Virus record (IMG/VR): IMGVR_UViG_3300009124_000029
Coordinates: 1-49,617 of that record
DNA: 49,617 bases
DNA from: a virus
Direction: 5' to 3' (one strand)
In this document: piece by piece, positions 16,879 to 25,565 of the stretch
Numbering within the stretch: the stretch's first letter is position 1
Layout of the letters: every line of letters begins with the position of its first letter
Made by a program: the position numbers and the translations under genes
Notes under the pieces: generated by a model
Told to the model about the DNA's origin: nothing
What the model saw: only the letters and a program-made list of their open reading frames with translations
Database searches by the model: none

Positions 16879-18972
16879 TTACCAAGAAAATGGGTTCCAC
16901 CAGCTTGATGTACCTGATCCAGTTATCATTGCAGGAACAAGCTCACCCAAGAAATTACCCCATCCTGCACCACGAGCAGAGTCTACTGATGCTTGTGCCG
17001 TTGCAAGGTCTACATCTCTTTGCATTTCAGCAATAAGTAGCTGCAAAGATCGGTTAGCATCATTTTCTTGGCCCTTAAATGCGTAGCTAATCATATCTCG
17101 TGTGTTTTGTAATATATTGTTATATGCTGTGAGTGTAAGGTTATTAGTAGCCATAGCTGAATCACGGTTAGCTGCGTTCTGTGCTGCATTGTCTGCTAGT
17201 GTATAACTCTGCGCCCACTGTGCATTAGATTGTGCAATAACCAAGCTGTTAGTTGCATTGAACTGTTCACGTGCAGCTTCTAAGCCTGTATTAAATTGAG
17301 CCATAGCGTTGGTCTGACCAGTGTTAAACTGATTCATAGCATTGTATTGCTCAGCATTAAATGTTTCAATCTGTGCTTGTAGGTTAGCCATGAACTGGTT
17401 TGTTTGGTTTTCACTTGCTGCATTGAACTGATTAGCAGCATTTGTAGCAGCCTGATCAGACAGCATTGCATTTACTGTAGCTTGAGCTTTAAATATCTTA
17501 TCCTGCTGTTCAAACCCTAAGTTTGTTAAGTCCATCTTCAGGAAGGTTTCAGCGTTCTTAACCTGTGCCTGTTGCTGATTTGTTAGGTTCTGTATATCTA
17601 ATTGAGTTAGTGCTGCAGCATCTGCTAGAACTTTAGCGTTAGCAGCCTGTAAGTTAGCTAGGTCTACAGACTGTGCAAGCCGTGCGTTTTCTAGTGCTAC
17701 CTGCTGTTCAGCAGTAAAGTTCATGTTAGCAATGTCACTGATCTTAGCAGCGTTAGCAACCTTAGTTTGGAACTCTTGTGTGAACTCTAGGCCAAGGAAC
17801 TTAGAACGTTGTTCTGCTGCGAACATTGCGGCCTGCTGACGATTGCTAAGGTTCTGAGATTCAAATCTAGCAAACGTCTGTGCATCAGCATTAGCGATAG
17901 GCATAGCAGCTTCCATAGCAGCCTGTACTGCAGCTTGTCCTGCCATAGATGAAGCGCTAAGACCACGTGATGCCATCATTGCAGCAGCTTTACGTAAAGC
18001 ACCAGCAGCCCACGGTGGAGGGCTAGTACCCTCAAAGTCTTCCATCAACTGACCAAGCTGGCCTTGTACCGTAGCGTTGCTAGAAGGTTGTCCAGTAGCC
18101 GCCTCAAAGTTTGTCTCTTTCTTGACGCGATCCATGTCAACGGTAGAACCATCAATAAGTTCACCTTCTTCTAACTCACGTGTAGGCGCACCTTGAACTG
18201 TCTGTGCTTTCTCAAGTTGTGCAGCAGATAAGCCAAGCTGAGATAGCTCTTTAGGGTCCATCGTTTGAGCTTCTACAAGAGCCTCTGGACCAACTTTACC
18301 TGTCACCTTTTCTAGGTGATCCATAATCTGCTCTACATTAGCAGTAACTTCTAGGGGTTCATACGTTTTTGTTTCAAGCTTATCAGGAGCATCAACGGTT
18401 TTAACAGTGTCTACAGTTTTAACGTCAGCTTCTTGCTTCTCTGTTACCTGCCCAACACCATCGTCAATCTCTCCTGCTTCTTTTTGTTCTTCCGTAGTTT
18501 TTGAAACGTCTGCCGTAGTAACGGACGCGCTGGGATCAGTAGTTAGATCAGATAATACCTCTGTGCTGCTTGGTACATCTGTTGCTTCCATGCCAGCCGT
18601 AGCAGAGTTAACTTCTGCTTGTGCTGCATTAACAGCAGTTTGTGCATCTGTAACAGCTTTAGCAAGTGCTTCATCCTCAGGGTTAGCCTGTGACGCAGCC
18701 ATAGCCTCACTTAATTTAGTTTGAGCATCAGCGAACTTCTTTTGTGCTGCATCTAGCTTAGCCTGACCGCCCTCATTAAATGCTTTACGTACTATACCAC
18801 CGTAAGCCATATTGATACGCTTCTGAGCAGCCATAGCCATTTTACCTACACGTGCAGCAAGCGCTGGGTTAGCAGCAATTATAGCGTTCTGCTCATCACT
18901 CTGTTTACCCTGCAGAGATGCATCAATTTTACCTAGCTGTTCTGGGGTAAACCCTGCAAACTTCTTAGCCAT
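16879..18972 (-). CDS. Ala/Gln/Asn-rich coiled-coil virion protein, 697 aa
   Basis: Extremely rich in Ala, Gln, Asn and Thr, with long heptad stretches. The N-terminal third contains AYGGIVRKAFNEGGQ, a motif shared by marine phage structural proteins. Near residues 520-570 there are tandem QFNxGxTNAMA-like repeats (FNTGQTNAMAQFNTG). It is probably a fibrous or internal virion component. It lies between a small membrane protein and the GH19 lysin. No enzyme motif is visible. Confidence 0.75.
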   Translation of the reverse strand: MAKKFAGFTPEQLGKIDASLQGKQSDEQNAIIAANPALAARVGKMAMAAQKRINMAYGGIVRKAFNEGGQAKLDAAQKKFADAQTKLSEAMAASQANPEDEALAKAVTDAQTAVNAAQAEVNSATAGMEATDVPSSTEVLSDLTTDPSASVTTADVSKTTEEQKEAGEIDDGVGQVTEKQEADVKTVDTVKTVDAPDKLETKTYEPLEVTANVEQIMDHLEKVTGKVGPEALVEAQTMDPKELSQLGLSAAQLEKAQTVQGAPTRELEEGELIDGSTVDMDRVKKETNFEAATGQPSSNATVQGQLGQLMEDFEGTSPPPWAAGALRKAAAMMASRGLSASSMAGQAAVQAAMEAAMPIANADAQTFARFESQNLSNRQQAAMFAAEQRSKFLGLEFTQEFQTKVANAAKISDIANMNFTAEQQVALENARLAQSVDLANLQAANAKVLADAAALTQLDIQNLTNQQQAQVKNAETFLKMDLTNLGFEQQDKIFKAQATVNAMLSDQAATNAANQFNAASENQTNQFMANLQAQIETFNAEQYNAMNQFNTGQTNAMAQFNTGLEAAREQFNATNSLVIAQSNAQWAQSYTLADNAAQNAANRDSAMATNNLTLTAYNNILQNTRDMISYAFKGQENDANRSLQLLIAEMQRDVDLATAQASVDSARGAGWGNFLGELVPAMITGSGTSSWWNPFSW

Positions 18973-18974
18973 AA

Positions 18975-19226
18975 TTACTTATTCCCTATTTGCATCCATA
19001 CTGATGCTGCTATAAATGATAGCAATGCTATTGTTGTGACACGTACTAGTGTATTCCATACGCTTTTCTTTGTATCTCTATATGCTTCCAATAAACTACG
19101 CATCTCTACAATATCTTTATGCGCATCTTCATCATGCAAACCTAAAGCAGCCAAAGCCTCTTTAGCACCACGCCTTGCAGCACGATCTAGCAAATCTTCT
19201 AGCTCTTCGGGTGTTAGCTGCGTCAT
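18975..19226 (-). CDS. DUF6127-like small membrane protein
   Basis: An 83-residue protein with a helical, charged N-terminus (EELEDLLDRAARRGAKEAL), a second amphipathic helix, and one C-terminal transmembrane segment (about 60-78, VTTIALLSFIAASVWMQI). This resembles DUF6127 proteins found with alphaproteobacterial phages and gene-transfer agents. It may take part in lysis (a holin partner); this is inferred from proximity to the holin-like and GH19 genes. Confidence 0.7.
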   Translation of the reverse strand: MTQLTPEELEDLLDRAARRGAKEALAALGLHDEDAHKDIVEMRSLLEAYRDTKKSVWNTLVRVTTIALLSFIAASVWMQIGNK

Positions 19227-19231
19227 AAATC

Positions 19232-19648
19232 TTACTCAGGTTTAGTAGGCCAAGTGATTGTATTTGGAAAGCCTGCCTGTTGTGGTACGTTGAGCAAGTC
19301 AGTTCTGTATGTAGTCCATTCAGTTTGTTTTTCTGTTGTTAAGTCTGCCCAGCGCAACGGGTTAGTAACGATAGGATCAACTTCTGATCTTAGCCTACGA
19401 TTCCTTTCATTCCGCACAGATTGCGCTGTTTCTGCATCTATTTCTGCTTGCGTTGGTGCAACATAAGGTGTGAAATCTGTATCAATTAAAGAGCGTAAGG
19501 CAGCATGGTCAACTGAAGGTTCAGTTACACTTGCATCCATCATGTAAGGTACCCATCCTAGTTCTGGATGGTTAATCTCTACATCCATTCGACTGTTATC
19601 GGCGGCATAGGAAACGGCGTTACGGTATTCTGTGATTATAGTAGACAT
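19232..19648 (-). CDS. Tail fibre assembly / tail chaperone-like protein
   Basis: The C-terminal half (RNxRL....DP....PLRWADLTTEKQTEWTTYR, then PQQAGFPNTITWP) follows the layout of phage tail assembly chaperones that help fibres fold. It lies directly downstream of the 633-aa fibre gene, as fibre chaperones usually do. The N-terminus is beta-rich. It shares its C-terminal plan with the 164-aa protein at 25049-25543. AAGGAAATTT precedes the ATG. Confidence 0.75.
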   Translation of the reverse strand: MSTIITEYRNAVSYAADNSRMDVEINHPELGWVPYMMDASVTEPSVDHAALRSLIDTDFTPYVAPTQAEIDAETAQSVRNERNRRLRSEVDPIVTNPLRWADLTTEKQTEWTTYRTDLLNVPQQAGFPNTITWPTKPE

Positions 19649-19662
19649 AATTTAAATTTCCT

Positions 19663-21564
19663 TTAAGCAAGAATCTTTAGGAACAATGTAGCGGAGTATG
19701 GGTGATCACTAACGAGGGTGCGATGCTGATTGCCCATACATCTCCAAGTTCCACTAGGACTAGATGAAGCACCTGTCATAATGGCGGCATTATTAGCATC
19801 ACTATAATCACCAGCGTTTATACCTGCATACGCCAAACCACTTGAATAGGTAGAACCCGGAGCTACTGTGCTTGTTCTGGATAGCCACGCATAAGTACCT
19901 ACAGCATTTAAAGTAGAGGGCGTTGCAGCGCTTGTTATACCCGTTACGTGACCGTTGCCATCTACAGTGATGTCTTGGATAAAAGTGTTACCACTATTAT
20001 CTACACTATTAGCTGCAGTGATGTTTGGGTGAGCCGTTAAGGCACCTAAGCCAGCCGCCGTGGGTGGGGTATAGGTGAAGATACCATTAATGTTGTTATA
20101 AGTCAGAGAGCCGCCACCACTAGCCGTGTCTGTTCCTACTGAAAGATCACCATATTGTATAAAATCTGGTACAGTAAAATTTAATTTAGCTGTAGCATCA
20201 TTATATGAAACAGAAATATTTGTTTCAGTGTTACCAAACACCATAGAGCCAATAATATCTTGTATGGATTCATCATTTAATGATACGGCACCTGATGAAA
20301 CACTAAAATCAATACTATTAAAAGAGGCTATACCTTTAGTAGTTGTTGTAGCATCGGCTGGGGCAGTTGCTGTAGCTGATATCTCCCCTGTAGTGGAGTT
20401 ATAGCTAATACCTGTCCCTGCACTAAATGCAGCCCTTGCTCGTGCATCTGTAAAATATTTATTTGTAGCGTTGGTGTCAATAAGGTTATCAGTAGTGAGG
20501 TTAGATAAAGAAGAAACAGTACCATTAAAACGAGCATTTACAGTATCAACTATTTTAGTAGCGCCGTTGCTTGTATATACATCACCTCTATGATCGCCTG
20601 TAACGGAATTAAAAGTAACATTATCTGTTGTTTCTATAGCTTGTGGAATAGAAATTGTTAGGATTGCACCATCATCACTAACCCCAGAAGAGTCAGATAT
20701 AGTAATCCCTGTTCCTTGCGATACACTTTCTACATAGTCACCACTTGTATCTGTACCTAGGGAAACAGAGCCTGCAGGGACACTAGTACTTTGAACAGTC
20801 AACTCTACGTCTGAAACGTTTCCACTACCATCTATAGTAAATGATCCTGTAACATCACCAATTGGGTCACCATTACCGTCAGTACCACCAAACGTTACAG
20901 TACGTGATGAAGACCAAGCATCTGCTGTATTAGCATTACCCTCAAACTGTGCTGTCACGGCATCAGAACCAGGTGTAAGAATAACCGTGCTGTTTGAATT
21001 TATTAATGTACCATAATATGTAGCTAAACTAGCATCTGAGCCTGAGTCAAATATAGTTGTTAGGTCAGAGTTTTTAATATCACCTATTAGATCACCTGTG
21101 ACATCACCAGTAAAGGTAGCATTTGTACCATCTGTGCCAGACTCAAGAACTTTACTTGTACCGTCTGTAGAGTATACATCACCAACAAGATCACCTGTTA
21201 GTGTACCATTTAAGCCGCCATTAAATGTGGCCTCACCTGTGAAGGTAGACGTTTCATCAACACTAAGGATATCTGTGTTAAGAGTACCATCAAAGAAACC
21301 ATTTTTAAAAGGAACACCACTTGTACCAACATCTAGAGTGTTTGCAGTTTTACCTTTAATTTCTGTAGCAGTAACCACAAGGTCTGAGCTAGGTCCAATA
21401 CTACTAATAGTAGCACCGCCGCCTGCACTACCATCGTGGTTGTGTCCTGTAGATGCATTAAACGCATCTTCAAGAGCATTAAACTCATTGTCAAAATCAT
21501 CAGCGTCAATAACATTACCATTTGCAATATTGTTATTGGTATCCTGTCTTTGATATCCTGCCAT
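19663..21564 (-). CDS. Tail fibre protein, 633 aa
   Basis: The N-terminal region (MAGYQRQDTNNNIANGN, then NALEDAFNASTGHNHDG) is the typical virion-attachment start of marine phage fibres. The body is a long Gly/Thr/Ser/Asp-rich beta repeat (GDLVGDVYS, GDLIGDIKNSD, GDVTGSFTID), fitting a trimeric fibrous shaft. The C-terminus (about 540-633) is aromatic and probably the receptor-binding tip. It follows the gp12-like tail tube gene after 1 base and precedes a chaperone-like gene. Confidence 0.88.
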   Translation of the reverse strand: MAGYQRQDTNNNIANGNVIDADDFDNEFNALEDAFNASTGHNHDGSAGGGATISSIGPSSDLVVTATEIKGKTANTLDVGTSGVPFKNGFFDGTLNTDILSVDETSTFTGEATFNGGLNGTLTGDLVGDVYSTDGTSKVLESGTDGTNATFTGDVTGDLIGDIKNSDLTTIFDSGSDASLATYYGTLINSNSTVILTPGSDAVTAQFEGNANTADAWSSSRTVTFGGTDGNGDPIGDVTGSFTIDGSGNVSDVELTVQSTSVPAGSVSLGTDTSGDYVESVSQGTGITISDSSGVSDDGAILTISIPQAIETTDNVTFNSVTGDHRGDVYTSNGATKIVDTVNARFNGTVSSLSNLTTDNLIDTNATNKYFTDARARAAFSAGTGISYNSTTGEISATATAPADATTTTKGIASFNSIDFSVSSGAVSLNDESIQDIIGSMVFGNTETNISVSYNDATAKLNFTVPDFIQYGDLSVGTDTASGGGSLTYNNINGIFTYTPPTAAGLGALTAHPNITAANSVDNSGNTFIQDITVDGNGHVTGITSAATPSTLNAVGTYAWLSRTSTVAPGSTYSSGLAYAGINAGDYSDANNAAIMTGASSSPSGTWRCMGNQHRTLVSDHPYSATLFLKILA

Positions 21565-21565
21565 T

Positions 21566-23119
21566 TTACTGCCTGTCTTCTTGTGTAAACTCTAGTATAG
21601 CCGTATCTAAAGTGTATGTTGGGTTTGTTGAGATGTCTTCAATACGAATTGCTACTGTCTTACCTGAACCTATAACATTTTTATTATATACTTTATCTAT
21701 TTCACCACCATAAGTAGCCGTACCAAATACAGCATCAGCAGCGCCATATTCAAATATACCTGAGTTTGTGCTTCCTATAGTAATGGTATCAGGTTGTATT
21801 GTAGCACGGTTATTAGGAGAATCAAAATCAAATTTAAGGTTAAGATCAAGCTGCATATTACCTGTGGGTTCTGTATACAGCGTCATCTTATAAAAGCTTT
21901 TTCTTAGTTGCGGATCACTTATTGGCATATAAGGTGATTCATATATAGCTTCGATTGGATCACCGTCAAAGCTATTACCTGTATTCATCGTATATACGTA
22001 ACCATCTTCGTTTGCAAACGCTATAACTTCCTGATTACTAAAGTATCTACTATCTGATACATAAGCTTTAATACCTTTAGTAGTAGACCACTGAATACCT
22101 GAAGCACCCTGTGTAATAAACTTTGTAGCAATTAGCCCACGAGCAGCCTCATGTTGTTCAGATGTAATATATGCAAATATCCTGTATTGTGCTTTTTCCC
22201 TTATAACAGCGGAACTAAAATTAGAAGCACTATTTAAAAAGGTAGATGCGTCTTTAAAAATAGTATCAGAAGCTACATCAAGAGCAAAGTCACCAATACG
22301 ATCTGTAGCACTTAGTAGCCTAATACCATCAGGGGCTAGGTACATAACATCGCCACCAACTTCCTGAATTGTATCTCCATTGATACAACCAATACTATCG
22401 GTGATTGGTGCCATTAAGAAATCTGCAGCAGTACTACCTGTAATCTTTTTAATTGAGCTATTAGTAAAAACAATTAGCTGCTCACGGAAAACAGCCATAC
22501 CTGTAATATCATACCCTACATTAATTGTCCCAGCGCCATTAGCTACACTAAAATCATCAACAGTGTTAGGTGCCGTAAAAATAAGGTCACTACCTACAGC
22601 ATAGAAAGCTGTGTTTTTAAATATGGTTACATGCAGCGCACCTGATATGTCAGGGCTGTTTGTTGCAGACATAAAGCTAATAGTGTTACCAGATGTATTG
22701 TAGACAGCGGGGTAGTTAACACCGTCTACAAATATAACTTTATCATCACCATCAAAGTTAAATTCAACATGACGAACTTTACCACCATTGGTAAGGCTAC
22801 TAGTATTATTAGCCATTGTCTGCCAAGTACTACCAGTACCATAAAAATAGACAGTATTATTTGATGCGTTCTTACGCGCTACAACATATCGTCCAGAAGA
22901 AATAACTTTTAAAGCTACTATAGGACCACTTCCCGGTACGGTAGAAGTACTAAACTTTTCAAAGCCTCTAATCTTAGAGTATCCACCCTCTTTGTTTGAC
23001 TCAAAGTTTTGCAAAATAGTAGCAGAACCAACAGCATTAGAACCCTGCTGTAGAGCAGAGAGATTAGAGATTAGACCACCTCTAAACTCAATAGGAAATG
23101 TATTCCATTGTGTAGCCAT
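21566..23119 (-). CDS. Tail tubular protein B-like (T7 gp12-type) nozzle protein
   Basis: The start (WNTFPIEFRGGLISNLSALQQG...GSATILQNFESNKEGGYSKIRGFEKF) is the hallmark of podovirus nozzle or stabilisation proteins. It is followed by repeated beta segments suggesting a beta-propeller body. At 517 residues it is shorter than T7 gp12 (about 790). The start overlaps the gp11-like stop by TAATG, the same gp11-gp12 order as in T7-like phages. Confidence 0.88.
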   Translation of the reverse strand: MATQWNTFPIEFRGGLISNLSALQQGSNAVGSATILQNFESNKEGGYSKIRGFEKFSTSTVPGSGPIVALKVISSGRYVVARKNASNNTVYFYGTGSTWQTMANNTSSLTNGGKVRHVEFNFDGDDKVIFVDGVNYPAVYNTSGNTISFMSATNSPDISGALHVTIFKNTAFYAVGSDLIFTAPNTVDDFSVANGAGTINVGYDITGMAVFREQLIVFTNSSIKKITGSTAADFLMAPITDSIGCINGDTIQEVGGDVMYLAPDGIRLLSATDRIGDFALDVASDTIFKDASTFLNSASNFSSAVIREKAQYRIFAYITSEQHEAARGLIATKFITQGASGIQWSTTKGIKAYVSDSRYFSNQEVIAFANEDGYVYTMNTGNSFDGDPIEAIYESPYMPISDPQLRKSFYKMTLYTEPTGNMQLDLNLKFDFDSPNNRATIQPDTITIGSTNSGIFEYGAADAVFGTATYGGEIDKVYNKNVIGSGKTVAIRIEDISTNPTYTLDTAILEFTQEDRQ

Positions 23120-23808
23120 TAGAATCTAACTCTTGAATCTCTTAAATAGTCTGTACGGTTAATGTGTAAGCTACGAAGGTGTTTAATGCCTTGTTGAAAT
23201 TTACCTAACGATAATTGTGCTGCTTGTGTATCACCACGGAACTGGTACACATAATACATAGCACCATCTATAATAACATAACGATATTGCTCTGGTAAGT
23301 TTGGTACATCTGTAGCGTTCTCTAAATCATACGCGCTTCTATAATACTCATACACTAGTTCATAAGCTGAGTCAGGATTGGGGTATACTATAAATTCCCT
23401 ACTAGGTGTTCGAGACACATGTGTTGGAGTGGTTCTATTAGATGTTTGTGTATTGTACTCACTGTCTGCATATTTTTCTATATATTCTTCGTATGCTAAT
23501 AGCTTAAGTTTTTTAGTACCAACATTTAAATCTGAATCTCTTTTAATGCGAAACGTATTCATGTTAATGTTTTTAGCATCAGCAGGAAATCCATATCTAA
23601 CAGTACCTGGCGATAATGTTTCTATAACCTCTGCGTGATTCCAAGGCCATTCATACTCTTCCTGATTTATATGCCTAATTGATGAGTTAACAGAATCCTT
23701 AGCAAAACTGTAATAACCAGTTGTAGTAGCGAAGTTAGCAGAAGTTAACTCTACTTCGTTAAGCCTACGGTTAACATCATTTACAAGACCAATATAATCA
23801 TATGCCAT
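23119..23808 (-). CDS. Tail tubular protein A-like (T7 gp11-type) adaptor
   Basis: A 229-residue protein beginning with helices (YIGLVNDVNRRLNEVELTSANF) and containing SVNSSIRHINQEEYEWPWNHAE, then a beta sandwich (TVRYGFPADAKNI) and helical C-terminus. All these features are typical of gp11 adaptors that form the ring between portal and nozzle. It has a strong ribosome-binding site (AAGGAGAAG) and is coupled to the gp12-like gene. Confidence 0.88.
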   Translation of the reverse strand: MAYDYIGLVNDVNRRLNEVELTSANFATTTGYYSFAKDSVNSSIRHINQEEYEWPWNHAEVIETLSPGTVRYGFPADAKNINMNTFRIKRDSDLNVGTKKLKLLAYEEYIEKYADSEYNTQTSNRTTPTHVSRTPSREFIVYPNPDSAYELVYEYYRSAYDLENATDVPNLPEQYRYVIIDGAMYYVYQFRGDTQAAQLSLGKFQQGIKHLRSLHINRTDYLRDSRVRF

Positions 23809-23810
23809 TA

Positions 23811-24128
23811 TTACTTCTCCTTAACGCGCAAGAAGATAGAGCGCTCATATTGCAAAGCACCTGCTGTTGTTATCTGGCACACTACAGTATATTTAACGTT
23901 ATTAGTACCTAAAGAAAATCTAGCTGTGGCAACCTGTCCAGAAATAGTGCCTGTCACAAACTGAAGACCATTAATTACTTCTGCATCAGATGCTTCTTCT
24001 TTGTTACCATCAGCATCCTTAATAAACCATCTAACAGAACTAATTGTCTCACTACCTAAGAAGCGTGACCAATCAACACTATAATCTATTATTTCATCTG
24101 GGTCTTTATTGGGCCAAGTATAAGACAT
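23811..24128 (-). CDS. Phage fiber-tail adaptor-like beta protein
   Basis: A 105-residue all-beta protein: SYTWPNKDPDEIIDYSVDWSRFL, then strands with VNGLQFVTGTISGQVATARF and a final SIFLRVKEK. This plan, an Ig-like small protein with WPxKDPDE near the start, recurs in phages as a fiber-tail adaptor. It is placed just before the tail tube genes. The exact role is uncertain. Confidence 0.65.
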   Translation of the reverse strand: MSYTWPNKDPDEIIDYSVDWSRFLGSETISSVRWFIKDADGNKEEASDAEVINGLQFVTGTISGQVATARFSLGTNNVKYTVVCQITTAGALQYERSIFLRVKEK

Positions 24129-24137
24129 GAGTAGTCC

Positions 24138-25037
24138 TTATGCTGCGATATACACAGTATAACTCTGTGTATCTTTATCGACATAAACTGTTCTGTTTTC
24201 TGGGTGAATATGCACTGTATTACCTTGGTCATATGATACTATATAAACAGTGCGATTTCTACTATATAAATCTGCATAAGCAGTAAAATCAAATGTTTCT
24301 GCTGTGGGTCTGTCTGGTAAAGATAATGATGTAGTTAAAAAGGTGTTAAGTGTATTTAATTCTATATTTGAAGAGGCTTTAGGTGTAACATCTGATACTA
24401 ATGCTATTGTATCTTCTACTGCAAATAAATCAAGATTAGCATCTGCAGATGTTTGTAATCCATCTGTTGCAGTTGTTGTAATAGATAGGTTGTCTAAAAC
24501 TTTAGACGCATCTACTGTTATTGATAAGTCTTCAGCAAATATAGAAAATTGTATAGATGGTATATCTACTGATGATGATATACTAAATAGAAGATCATTT
24601 TGATCTAAAACAGAAGAGACACTATCTGTAGTTATATTTGCATCTGCAGTAATGTCAACCCCTGCAATAGAAAAAGTAGATTCTAAGGAGTTGATATTTG
24701 TACTACCATCAGCGGTAATAGTAGGTGTCTGAAATGTAAATGAAGCAGTGGCTACTGGTAATGTTGTATTAGCTAAGCCTGTAACACTACTAAAATCAGC
24801 TAGTGATGTTTGTGCTAGTGTTGATACTAAATCTACAGTTGCTTGTGCGTCTACTTCACCAAATGCATTTACTGAAAAAGATGCTGACGTAGATGGTATT
24901 GTTAAGCTTGCTTCAAGTGTATGATCTAATACGCCGTGGGATAGAGCAAGTACAGTTGTCCCTAATACAATAAACTTATCAAACTTAGGATAAGATTGAG
25001 AAATACTAGTTTGCGAAAGGGGTGTAAAGCCTAACAT
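24138..25037 (-). CDS. Beta-repeat virion protein with C-terminal NRTVY repeats
   Basis: 299 residues of Ser/Thr/Asp/Val-rich sequence with recurring units of about 30 residues (ITADANITTDSVSSVLD, LSITTTATDGLQTSADANL), fitting a beta-helix or fibrous fold. The C-terminus repeats NRTVY twice (SRNRTVYIV, ENRTVYVD) and ends QSYTVYIAA. A tail or head appendage is likely from context; the family is not recognised. AAGGAAC precedes the ATG. Confidence 0.65.
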   Translation of the reverse strand: MLGFTPLSQTSISQSYPKFDKFIVLGTTVLALSHGVLDHTLEASLTIPSTSASFSVNAFGEVDAQATVDLVSTLAQTSLADFSSVTGLANTTLPVATASFTFQTPTITADGSTNINSLESTFSIAGVDITADANITTDSVSSVLDQNDLLFSISSSVDIPSIQFSIFAEDLSITVDASKVLDNLSITTTATDGLQTSADANLDLFAVEDTIALVSDVTPKASSNIELNTLNTFLTTSLSLPDRPTAETFDFTAYADLYSRNRTVYIVSYDQGNTVHIHPENRTVYVDKDTQSYTVYIAA

Positions 25038-25048
25038 TTAGTTGTTCC

Positions 25049-25543
25049 TTACGATTTAATGGGCCAATCATCTTCGCCTAAGTGAGGCCAGTTTGCATGG
25101 CTTGTGATGTCACGCAGTGCTTGACGATAAGCTGTTTGTTCTGCTGTCATAGTCAAATCAGATGATGCCCACCAATCAGTTTCAGCAATTAGTCTGTTAC
25201 GTTCATTACGATTACGTTCTGCTGCATCACTATCAAGACGAGCTTGGTATGCAGCTTCTTGTTCAGCTTTAGTTCCTAACTCTGGGTCATCAGTAAACAT
25301 ATCATGGATTTCCCATGCATAAACCCAATTACCTAAACTATCTTGTACAACACCATTGCGATCTGCTCTTTGATACTCACCAACACTCTCCGTAGGCATA
25401 GGTGTTGGAAGTATTGGGTCTACATTCAGTGCGTCAAAGGTGAAACTATTCCACACCTTGGGTAGAGACATATTAGGGTTTTCACGCTTAAGCTGTTCTC
25501 TGCGTTTAATTTGACCTGTTGTGCGATCTCTATATTCAGACAT
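25049..25543 (-). CDS. Second tail assembly chaperone-like protein
   Basis: 164 residues. The C-terminal half (ERNRNERNRLIAETDWWASSD, then AYRQALRDITSHANWP) is a standard phage tail assembly chaperone motif and parallels the 138-aa protein at 19232-19648. It follows the lectin-fold cassette, so it may fold or load those appendages and not the 633-aa fibre. The N-terminus (YRDRTTGQIKRREQLKRENPNMSLPKVW) is a common start in marine phage relatives. Confidence 0.75.
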   Translation of the reverse strand: MSEYRDRTTGQIKRREQLKRENPNMSLPKVWNSFTFDALNVDPILPTPMPTESVGEYQRADRNGVVQDSLGNWVYAWEIHDMFTDDPELGTKAEQEAAYQARLDSDAAERNRNERNRLIAETDWWASSDLTMTAEQTAYRQALRDITSHANWPHLGEDDWPIKS

Positions 25544-25565
25544 TAATTAATAATCCTTATACTAT

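Noticed and set aside
16879-18972. Antisense + strand ORFs of 60-160 codons opposite the - strand genes
   Set aside because: They follow the codon pattern of the opposite gene, have no ribosome-binding sites and no recognisable domains; treated as shadows.
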